Assembly (NCBI RefSeq): GCF_002028425.1
Contig: NZ_CP020042.1
Span: 2,108,001 to 2,172,000 of the forward strand
Reading direction: 5' to 3'
DNA length: 64,000 bases
From: Streptomyces katrae
GTDB taxonomy: Bacteria; Actinomycetota; Actinomycetes; Streptomycetales; Streptomycetaceae
In this document: piece after piece, positions 32,651 through 44,988 of the stretch
Layout of the letters: every line of letters begins with the position of its first letter
Position numbering within the stretch: the stretch's first letter is position 1
Notes under the pieces: model-generated
What the model saw: the letters and a program-made list of their open reading frames with translations, nothing else
The model's database searches: none
Told to the model about the DNA's origin: nothing
Made by a program: the position numbers and the translations under genes

Positions 32651-33429
32651 CCTTGCCCACCCCGGAAGACACCGCACCCGACCCCCGGCCGCTGCACGCC
32701 CGCATCGCCGCCGACCTGCGCGACGCCATCATGAACGGCGAACTCGCGCCCGGCTCGAAAGTGCCCTCGACGGCGCGGCTGAAGGAACGCTTCGACGCCT
32801 CGAACGCCACCATCCAGAAGGCCTTGCAGATCCTCAAGGCCGAAGGGCTCGTGGTCGGCCGGGCGGGAGCCGCCGTGACCGTCCGCGAGAACCGGCAGCG
32901 GACCGTCCGTCCGGCGTCCTCACTCACACCGGCGACGGCAGGCGCGGCGTACCCGTGGCTGGCCCAGGTCGCCGGACCGGCTCGCGCCGAGGCCCGTAGC
33001 GAGCTGGTCGGCGTTGGCGAGGCCGACGTCCACGGTGACGTCGCCGCCGCCCTCGGCCAGGAGAACGGATCGCCGGCATTGCTGCGGCACCAGCTCATCA
33101 CCGTCGACGGCGAGCCCGCGGAACTCGTCAGCTCCTACTACCCGCTCGACATCGCCCGCGGCACCGCACTCGCCGAATCCCGCAGGATCCGGGGCGGGAG
33201 TCCGACCCTGCTCAAGGAGCTTGGCTTTCCACCGCGCACGAGCGTGGACCGTGTCTCCGCACGTATCCCCACCCAGGCTGAACACGCGGCACTGCGCCTG
33301 CCGGGCGATCTACCGGTGCTCCGCACACTGAGGACCGTCTACAGCAATGACCACCGGCCGATCGAGGTCACCGTCATGGTGAAGGCCGGGCACCTGTACG
33401 AGCTGCAGTACGAGTTCACACCCGAGTAG
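32647..33429 (+). CDS. GntR-family regulator (HutC/UTRA type)
   Basis: A 260-residue regulator. The N-terminal winged helix reads LHARIAADLRDAIMNGELAPGS, then KVPSTARLKERFDASNATIQ and KALQILKAEGLVV. The UTRA domain occupies about 105-258 (RHQLITVDGEPAELVSSYY; LYELQYEF). It is translationally coupled to the UTRA-only gene upstream and ends at the second copy of the repeated hairpin. The effector is unknown. The palindrome at 32074-32094 is its probable operator. Confidence 0.85.
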   Translation: MTLPTPEDTAPDPRPLHARIAADLRDAIMNGELAPGSKVPSTARLKERFDASNATIQKALQILKAEGLVVGRAGAAVTVRENRQRTVRPASSLTPATAGAAYPWLAQVAGPARAEARSELVGVGEADVHGDVAAALGQENGSPALLRHQLITVDGEPAELVSSYYPLDIARGTALAESRRIRGGSPTLLKELGFPPRTSVDRVSARIPTQAEHAALRLPGDLPVLRTLRTVYSNDHRPIEVTVMVKAGHLYELQYEFTPE

Positions 33430-33442
33430 CCCCGCCGAACGC

Positions 33443-33486
33443 CACGGCGCCCGTCATCCCTGGTCGGGGACATGACGGGCGCCGTG
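33443..33486. terminator. 15-bp hairpin, copy 2 of a repeated terminator
   Basis: The stem arms (33443-33457 with 33472-33486) are identical to those of the hairpin at 31525-31568. The flanking GAGTAGCCCC and CCTGGTCGG sequences are also shared, so about 60 bases are duplicated. It follows the GntR stop at 33429. Between it and the gltD stop at 33654 nothing else is recognised. Confidence 0.85.
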
Positions 33487-33653
33487 TCGAGTGCCGTACT
33501 CCGTTGTACGGACCGTATGAGGGGTCCCGCCCCACGAGAGGGGCGGGGGTGACGCGTGGCGCCGCCCGGGGCGCCGACGGCCGGAGGCCGGCGCAGCCGG
33601 GGGAAGCCCGGGAGGCCGCCTGCGGCCGAGCGGTGCGAGCCCGGCGGGGAGAA

Positions 33654-35106
33654 TCAGATCATCAGCGAGCGGTCCGTCGGCTTGACGGGGTACGGGAGGG
33701 CGCTCGTGCCCGTCAGGTAGCGGTCCACGCCGCGTGCGGCCGAGCGGCCCTCCGCGATGGCCCACACGATCAGGGACTGGCCGCGGCCCGCGTCGCCGGC
33801 GACGAAGACGCCGTCGGCGTCGGTGGCGTACGAGGCGTCGCGGGCGATGTTGCCCCGCTCGTCCAGGCTGACGCCGAACTGCTCGACCAGGCCGTTGGAC
33901 TGGTCGGTGCCCGTGAAGCCCATCGCCAGGGTGACCAGCTGCGCGGGGAGGACGCGCTCGGTGCCGGGCTTCTGGACGAGCTTGCCGTCCTCGAAGGCGA
34001 CCTCGACCAGGTGCAGGGCCTGGACGTTGCCGTCCTCGTCGCCCTCGAAGTGGGTGGTGGAGACGGAGTAGATCCGCTCGCCGCCCTCCTCGTGGGCCGA
34101 GGTGACCTTGTACAGCATCGGGAAGGTCGGCCACGGCATGGCCGCCGGGCGGTCCTCCGACGGGCGGGGCATGATCTCCAGCTGGGTGACCGACAGGGCG
34201 CCCTGGCGGTGGGCGGTGCCGACGCAGTCCGCGCCGGTGTCGCCGCCGCCGATGACGACCACGTGCTTGCCCTCGGCCGTGATGGGGGGCGCCACGAAGT
34301 CGCCCTCCTGGACCTTGTTCGCGAGCGGCAGGTACTCCATCGCGAAGTGGATGCCCTTGAGCTCGCGGCCCGGGACCGGGAGGTCGCGGGAGACCGTGGC
34401 GCCGGCGGCCACGACCACCGCGTCGAAGCGCTTGCGCAGGTCGGTGGCGGTGATGTCGCGGCCGACCTCGATGCCGGTGCGGAACTTGGTGCCCTCCGCG
34501 CGCATCTGCTCGATGCGGCGGTTGATGTGCACCTTCTCCATCTTGAACTCGGGGATGCCGTAGCGCAGCAGGCCGCCGATGCGGTCGGCGCGCTCGTACA
34601 CGACCACGGTGTGGCCGGCCCGGGTCAGCTGCTGGGCGGCGGCCAGGCCGGCCGGGCCGGAGCCGATGACGGCCACGGTCTTGCCGGAGAGGCGCTCGGG
34701 GGCCTGCGGGGTGACGTCGCCGTTGTCCCAGGCCTGGTCGATGATCGAGACTTCGACGTTCTTGATCGTGACGGCCGGCTGGTTGATGCCGAGCACGCAC
34801 GCCGACTCGCAGGGAGCCGGGCACAGGCGGCCGGTGAACTCCGGGAAGTTGTTCGTGGCGTGCAGGCGCTCGGCGGCGGCGGACCAGTCCTCGCGGTAGG
34901 CGTAGTCGTTCCACTCGGGGATCAGGTTCCCGAGCGGGCAGCCGTTGTGGCAGAACGGGATGCCGCAGTCCATGCAGCGGCCGGCCTGCTTGCTGATGAT
35001 CGGGAGCAGCGAGCCCGGGACGTAGACCTCGTTCCAGTCCTTGACGCGCTCGGCGACGGGACGGGTGCAGGCGGTCTCGCGGGGGGTGGTGAGGAAGCCC
35101 TTCGGG

Positions 35107-35114
<8 letters not shown>
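33654..35114 (-). CDS. gltD: Glutamate synthase (NADPH) small subunit
   Basis: A 486-residue flavoprotein. N-terminal 4Fe-4S cysteines are [16 protein letters not shown] and [14 protein letters not shown]. The FAD motif is [20 protein letters not shown] near residue 150. The NADPH motif is [17 protein letters not shown], and the C-terminal FAD site is [18 protein letters not shown]. It passes electrons from NADPH to the GltB large subunit for glutamate formation from glutamine and 2-oxoglutarate. Its ATG overlaps the gltB stop by eight bases, coupling the subunits. Confidence 0.97.
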
Positions 35115-39702
<4,588 letters not shown>

Positions 39703-40046
39703 CGGCTCTCCCGTCGTCGTCGTGGCAAATGTGCTGGCCGAGGGACGACGTTGGCCCTCTGCGAAAGTTCGTGCAGGCTACATGATGGCCTTGATCCCGA
39801 GAAGCGGATATCACATTCCAGCATGCGGACACTGCACGAGGCAGAAAGAAGGGACCTTCGGTGGGCTGCGGAGGGTGGAACGAGCTGGGGAGCTTTCCGC
39901 GTATACGGCTCGGGATGAAGGCCCCGGCGCGAAACGGGCATCTTTGCCCGACGCCCTGGTCTGATGCCCGGCGGCAACGGAAGTGAAACCACCGGATCGG
40001 AGACTACTTATGTTGCGTCCTGCATAGTGTCTCACTCCCGGGGCGT
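39703..40046. promoter_or_regulatory. Gene-free region upstream of gltB with an imperfect palindrome
   Basis: A 344-base stretch between gltB and the VIT gene. It is less GC-rich than average and holds the gltB promoter, though no -10/-35 pair could be fixed. At 40000-40033 an imperfect palindrome is seen: GAGACTACTTATG, spacer TTGCGTCCTG, then CATAGTGTCTC. It could be a regulator site or a terminator-like stem for the VIT transcript, which ends just beyond it at 40047. No convincing GlnR box was found. Confidence 0.45.
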
Positions 40047-40778
40047 TCAGCCTATGGCGCCGCCGATCCAGGTTCCCAGGACGTACGTCACACCGGCCGC
40101 GGCACCACCCAGGACAAGCTGGCGCATACCGCTGTACCACCAGGACCGGGCCGTGACCCGCGCCACCACCGCGCCGCAGGCGAAGAGCCCGGCGAGCGCC
40201 AGCAGCACGGCCGGCCACAGGGCGGTCGCCCCGAGCAGGTAGGGCAGTACGGGCAGCAGCGCGCCCAGCGCGAAGGAGCCGAAGGACGATACGGCCGCCA
40301 CCAGCGGTGAGGGCAGGTCGTCGGGGTCGATGCCGAGCTCCTCGCGGGCGTGGATCTCCAGCGCCTGCTCCGGATCGCGGGACAGCTGCATCGCGACCTC
40401 GCGGGCGAGGGCGGGCTCGACCCCGCGCGAGACGTAGAGCTCGGCGAGCTCCTCCATCTCGTCGACCGGGTGCTTGCGCAGCTGCTGGCGCTCCACGTCG
40501 AGCTCGGCGAGGACCAGCTCGCGCTGCGAGGCGACGGAGGTGTACTCGCCGGCCGCCATCGAGAAGGCGCCGGCGGCGAGACCGGCGAGGCCGGTGATGA
40601 CGATGGTCGCCGGGGCCACCGCGCCGCCCGCCACGCCGGTCATCAGCGCGAGGTTGGAGACGAGCCCGTCCATGGCGCCGAAGACGGCCGGGCGCAGCCA
40701 ACCGCCGTTGACGTCGCGGTGGGTGTGGTTGTCGCGGTGGGCGGTGTGCAGCGGCGCTTCGGTGTCGATGATGGACAT
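40047..40778 (-). CDS. VIT1/CCC1-family iron/manganese transporter
   Basis: A 243-residue membrane protein. The first helix carries LRPAVFGAMDGLVSNLALMTGV and the second GLAAGAFSMAAGEYTSVASQRE, both VIT hallmarks with metal-binding Asp, Glu and Met. A cytosolic Glu-rich helical loop follows (DEMEELAELYVSRGVEPALA). Three further helices lie near the C-terminus (LGALLPVLPYLLG onward). It likely exports Fe2+/Mn2+ from the cytoplasm. GGGGAGA lies 9 bases before the ATG. It stands alone. Confidence 0.88.
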   Translation of the reverse strand: MSIIDTEAPLHTAHRDNHTHRDVNGGWLRPAVFGAMDGLVSNLALMTGVAGGAVAPATIVITGLAGLAAGAFSMAAGEYTSVASQRELVLAELDVERQQLRKHPVDEMEELAELYVSRGVEPALAREVAMQLSRDPEQALEIHAREELGIDPDDLPSPLVAAVSSFGSFALGALLPVLPYLLGATALWPAVLLALAGLFACGAVVARVTARSWWYSGMRQLVLGGAAAGVTYVLGTWIGGAIG

Positions 40779-41049
40779 GCGGCGTATCTCCCCTTTTCAC
40801 ATGACTTGGGTACGCGCAAGCGACGCGCAGCCGTGCCCTCCCCGGGCACTCCCCTGAACACCTCGAAACTACGCACGATTTGCGGCCGCCGCCAGCAAGG
40901 AAGGCCGTACTTACCTGGGCTTTCGCGGGTCGGCGACCGGGTGACGGGGGTGTTCGGGGGGCGTTTCGCGGCGAGCGACAAACCACATGGCATGGCACAA
41001 ATCCCCCAGGGGCTCATGATGGGTCCCCATCACGTGGGAGAGGCGCGCC

Positions 41050-42030
41050 ATGGAGCTGGTCGCATGCAATCCGCAGGTCCTCCTCGAACGGGCCCGGGGC
41101 GCGCTGCTGGGCCTCGCGGTGGGTGACGCGCTGGGCGCCCCCGCGGAGAACATGAAGCCGTCGCAGATCCGCGCGCGGTGGGGCCGTATCGAGGGGTTCG
41201 TGTCGGAGGACCCGGCGGGCACGGACGACACCGAGTACGCCATCTTCTCCGGCCTGCTGCTGGCGCGCCACGGTTCGGCGCTGACCGTCGCGCACGTGGA
41301 ACGGGCCTGGCACCACTGGATCGCCGACCTGGACGAGGGGCCGTTCCGCGGGGCCGGCTTCTCGGAGCGGGGCACGCTGGAGAACCTGCGCCGGGGCCTG
41401 GCCGCGCCCATCTCGGCGCAGCACCGGCACGCGTGGTCGGACGGGCTGGCGATGCGGGCGGCCCCGTTCGGGGTGTTCGCGGCGGGGCGCCCGGCGGAGG
41501 CGGCCCGCCTGGTCGCGATCGACGGCTCGGTCAGCCACGACGGGGAGGGCATCTACGGCGGCCAGGCCGTCGCCGCCGGAGTCGCGGCGGCGATGGCCGG
41601 GGGCTCCCCCGCGTCGGTCGTCTCGGCGGCCCTGTCGGTCATCCCGCCGGATTCCTGGACGGCCCGCTCCCTGCGGCGCGCGGTCACCGCCGCTCCGGGC
41701 GGGGAGCGGGCGGTGCGCTCGGCGGTGGTCATCGGCGGGTATCCGTGGACGGACCTGGCCCCGGAGGCGGTGGGCCTGGCCTTCGGGGCGTTCGCCGCCT
41801 GTGCGGGGGACTTCCCGTCCTCGGTCCTCACCGCGGTGAACATGGGCCGCGACGCCGACACCACGGCGGCGGTGGCGGGGGCCCTCTCGGGCGCCCTGTC
41901 GGGCGCCGCGGCCATCCCCGCCGCCTGGTCCTCGGCGATCGGCCCGGTCCGCGGCAGCTGCCTGCCGTCGATGCGCGGCTACCACGTCCTGGACATCGCG
42001 GACCTCCTCACCCCGGAGCCCACACGATGA
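41050..42030 (+). CDS. ADP-ribosylglycohydrolase-family protein, ARH-1
   Basis: A 326-residue member of the ARH/DraG fold, first of four in a row. The N-terminal helix reads RARGALLGLAVGDALGAPAE. The first metal site is AGTDDTEYAIF and the second NMGRDADTTAAVAGAL, so both Mg2+-binding clusters are intact and the protein should be catalytically competent. The family removes ADP-ribose from proteins or hydrolyses N-glycosidic bonds of related nucleosides. GGGAGAGG lies about 10 bases before the ATG. It begins a seven-gene operon with four-base overlaps at most junctions. Confidence 0.88.
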   Translation: MELVACNPQVLLERARGALLGLAVGDALGAPAENMKPSQIRARWGRIEGFVSEDPAGTDDTEYAIFSGLLLARHGSALTVAHVERAWHHWIADLDEGPFRGAGFSERGTLENLRRGLAAPISAQHRHAWSDGLAMRAAPFGVFAAGRPAEAARLVAIDGSVSHDGEGIYGGQAVAAGVAAAMAGGSPASVVSAALSVIPPDSWTARSLRRAVTAAPGGERAVRSAVVIGGYPWTDLAPEAVGLAFGAFAACAGDFPSSVLTAVNMGRDADTTAAVAGALSGALSGAAAIPAAWSSAIGPVRGSCLPSMRGYHVLDIADLLTPEPTR

Positions 42031-43835
42031 CCCCACCGGCCGACCCCACCCCGCCGGCCCCCACCCCGGGCCCCGGCAGCACACCCCCGCGCCTGCGCCC
42101 CGCGCCCCTCACCACCACCGCGGCGGGGGTGGGCAGAGGGGCGGGCGTCGGAGGGGGCAGCCGGCCGGGGGCTGTCCTGGCGCCGGGACACGAGGCCACA
42201 GCCGCGGCCGCCGGGCCCGTGGCTCCGTCCCCCGGCGGGGGCGCCGCGGCGGGGGCCGCCCGGCGTGTCCTGGCACCGGGACACCGGGCCGGGGAGCCGG
42301 GCCCCGCCCCGCGCGGCGCCGGGGCCGGGGACGCGCCCGCGGCTGCCGTGGACACCCCGACCGGTGACCGGGCGGGCAGCGGCGGAGTGGGGGAAGGTTT
42401 CGCCGCCCCGGCCGGGGTGGCGGACGGGGCACTGCCCGGCCCCGCAGCGGTGCCGGGACCGGCCCGCACGAACGGGACCCAGGCCGGATCCCGAGAGCTT
42501 GCCCGCACGGACCACACGCAGGCCGCACCACCGGAGACGGCCCACGCGGCCCTCACCCCCGCCGCGCCGCCGGAGGCGGCCCACGCGACCCTCGCCCCGG
42601 CCGCGCCGCCGGGGGCGGCCCACGCGGCCCTTGCCCCCGCCGGGCCGCCCAGGCCCGAGTGCGGCCGCCGTGGGCCGGTCCCGTTGCCGGAGGCGGGGGG
42701 CGGCGGCCGGGGTGGGCTGCGCCGGATCGAGGGGCTGCTGCTCGGGCTCGCCGCCGGGGACGCGGCCGGGTGGCCCGCCGCGCGGCACCGGGCCAGCCGG
42801 ATGCCCGAGTGGACCCGCCGGCTCACCCGCGAGCTCGACACCTTCGCCGAGCAGAACGCCACCACCACCCTCCCCGTCCCCATCGCCCTCAACCAGCCCC
42901 CCGAACCACTGCGCCTGGGCCCCTCCGACGACGCCGAGTGGGCCGCCTTCGCCGCCGAGTCCGTGCTCACCGCCGCCGGCGCGCTGCTCAGCGACCTCTC
43001 CCGGTCCCGCCGTATGCGCGCCGCCCTCGACCTGGCCTGGAACGCCCTGGCCAGCGAGGTGGCCGCGGCGGCGGAACGGGCCCCCGAGGTCGAGTCCGCG
43101 GTGCTGCCGATGCGCGCACGGATCTCCGTACGGGCCGGCCTCGGCAACCTCGCCGCCGGGCTGCGCCCGCCCGCCACCGGCCACGACAACCCGCACTACT
43201 TCGACGACGCCGCCTGCGTCCGCGCCTGCGTGCTCGCCGTCGTCCACCCCGGCGACCCCCACGCCGCCGCCGAACTCGCCGAGTTCGACGCCCGCTACAC
43301 CCAGGACGGGGACGGCGTCCACGGCGCCCGCGCCATGGCCGCCGCCGTCGCCGTCGCCCTCGCCGGGGCGGACACCCGCGCCGCCGTCGACGCCGCCCTG
43401 GAACAGCTGCCCGCCGCCACCGAGATCGGCCGCAACGCCCGGCACGCCGTCAAGCTCGCCCGTACCGACGGCGAGGGCGCCTTCGCCCTCGTCCCGCTCC
43501 TGGAACACCAGATCGTGGACCACGTCTACAGCTACGGCATCGCCGCCGCCGAGACCGTCCCCGTCGCCCTGGCCCTGGCCACCGCGGCCCGCGGCCGGGT
43601 CGCCGAAGCCGTACCGGCCGCCGCCTGCCTCTCCCGGGTCGCCGACTCCGCCCCCGCCCTCGCCGGCGCCCTCACCGGCGCCCTCGGCGGCGGCGACTGC
43701 CTGCCCGCCGCCTGGCGCGAGGCCTGCCGCGTCCTGTCCGGCTGCGCGCTGCCCCGCCTGGCCGGAACCGACCTGGTCGAGCTCGCCGCGCTCCTCGCCC
43801 GTACGGAACTCACCGCACCGACACACAAGGGATGA
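42027..43835 (+). CDS. ADP-ribosylglycohydrolase-family protein, ARH-2, with disordered N-terminus
   Basis: A 602-residue protein. Residues 1 to about 225 are Pro/Ala/Gly-rich low complexity and include degenerate repeats of the type AAPPEAAHATLAP. The ARH domain follows from LRRIEGLLLGLAAGDAAGWP. The first metal motif is SDDAEWAAFAAE instead of TDDT, and the C-terminal DxD is reduced to SRVADSAPALAGALTG, losing its first Asp. It may therefore be weakly active or a structural partner of the other ARH proteins. Its ATG overlaps the ARH-1 stop, supporting the long reading, although an internal start cannot be excluded. Confidence 0.78.
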   Translation: MTPPADPTPPAPTPGPGSTPPRLRPAPLTTTAAGVGRGAGVGGGSRPGAVLAPGHEATAAAAGPVAPSPGGGAAAGAARRVLAPGHRAGEPGPAPRGAGAGDAPAAAVDTPTGDRAGSGGVGEGFAAPAGVADGALPGPAAVPGPARTNGTQAGSRELARTDHTQAAPPETAHAALTPAAPPEAAHATLAPAAPPGAAHAALAPAGPPRPECGRRGPVPLPEAGGGGRGGLRRIEGLLLGLAAGDAAGWPAARHRASRMPEWTRRLTRELDTFAEQNATTTLPVPIALNQPPEPLRLGPSDDAEWAAFAAESVLTAAGALLSDLSRSRRMRAALDLAWNALASEVAAAAERAPEVESAVLPMRARISVRAGLGNLAAGLRPPATGHDNPHYFDDAACVRACVLAVVHPGDPHAAAELAEFDARYTQDGDGVHGARAMAAAVAVALAGADTRAAVDAALEQLPAATEIGRNARHAVKLARTDGEGAFALVPLLEHQIVDHVYSYGIAAAETVPVALALATAARGRVAEAVPAAACLSRVADSAPALAGALTGALGGGDCLPAAWREACRVLSGCALPRLAGTDLVELAALLARTELTAPTHKG

Positions 43836-43842
43836 TTCGAAC

Positions 43843-44988
43843 ATGACGTTCACGCTGGAGGACCGGATCACCGGCTCCCTCGTCGGCGCCGCCGTCGGCG
43901 ACGCCCTCGGCGGCCCGGTGGAGGGCTGGTCCCCCGAGCAGATCGCCGAACGGCACGGCGGCCGCGTGCACGGCGTCGTGGGCCCCTGGTACGAGGACTG
44001 GCGCACCGCCCGCCCCATCGCGCCGTACCACAAGGGCGACGGGCACGTCACCGACGACACCCTCATGACGCACGCGCTGGTACGGGTCTACGCGACCGTA
44101 CGGGACCACCTGGACGCGTACGCGATCGCCGAGCACCTCGTCCCCGACCTGATGTCCGTACCGCGCTGGATCCCCGAGCTGGAGGCCGAAGCCCTGCCGT
44201 TGCAGCGGGTGTTCCTCGCGGAGAAGTGGATCGTGACGCGGCTGCACTACGCGCACGCCGACCCCCGCGAGGCCGGCACCGGCAACATCGTCAACTGCGG
44301 TGCGGCGATGTACATGGCGCCGGTCGGACTGGTCAACGCGGGCAACCCGCAGGGCGCTTACGCCGAGGCGCTGGACATCGCGGGCGCCCACCAGTCCTCG
44401 TACGGACGGGAGGCGGCCGGGGTCTTCGCGGCGGCCGTGGCGGCGGCGTGCCTGCCGGGGGCGACGGCCGCGTCGGTGGTGGAGACCGCGCTGGACCTGG
44501 CCAAGGACGGCACGCGGGCCGCCATCGCGGCGGTACGGGAAGCGGCCCTGCGCCACCGGGACTTCGAGTCCGCGCTCGGGCCGCTGCGGGAGGCGGTGGC
44601 CCCGTACGACTCGGTCGGCCCGGACTACCGCGCACCCTCGCTCGGCGCCCGGCGGCCGTCGCGGCTGCACTCCGTCGAGGAGCTGCCGATCGCCCTCGGC
44701 ATGCTGCTGGTCGCGGACGGCGGGTACGAGACGGCCGTGCTCGGGGCCGTCAACTACGGGCGGGACTGCGACTCCACGGCCGGCATGGCGGGGGCGATCG
44801 CGGGGGCGCTGGGCGGGGCGGGGGCGGTCCCGGAAGGCTGGGCCAAGCGGGTCGCCGAGGCCAGCCGCCTGGACCTGCACGCCCCCGCGACGGTCCTGGC
44901 CGCCGTGGCCCGCGAGGTCTTCACCCGCGACCGCGACCGCCGCCGCGCCCACGAGACGGCGTTCACGGCCCTGGCGTCCCCCCGATGA
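43843..44988 (+). CDS. ADP-ribosylglycohydrolase-family protein, ARH-3
   Basis: A 381-residue ARH-fold enzyme. The N-terminus is EDRITGSLVGAAVGDALGGPVEG. Both metal motifs are intact: DGHVTDDTLMTHALVR and VNYGRDCDSTAGMAGAIAGAL. This subtype, with GNIVNCGAAMYMAPVGLVNA in the middle, is the one often found near ribokinase-like kinases in nucleoside-type catabolic clusters. An AAGGGA site precedes the ATG. It is the only operon junction with a short gap (7 bases) rather than an overlap. Confidence 0.87.
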   Translation: MTFTLEDRITGSLVGAAVGDALGGPVEGWSPEQIAERHGGRVHGVVGPWYEDWRTARPIAPYHKGDGHVTDDTLMTHALVRVYATVRDHLDAYAIAEHLVPDLMSVPRWIPELEAEALPLQRVFLAEKWIVTRLHYAHADPREAGTGNIVNCGAAMYMAPVGLVNAGNPQGAYAEALDIAGAHQSSYGREAAGVFAAAVAAACLPGATAASVVETALDLAKDGTRAAIAAVREAALRHRDFESALGPLREAVAPYDSVGPDYRAPSLGARRPSRLHSVEELPIALGMLLVADGGYETAVLGAVNYGRDCDSTAGMAGAIAGALGGAGAVPEGWAKRVAEASRLDLHAPATVLAAVAREVFTRDRDRRRAHETAFTALASPR

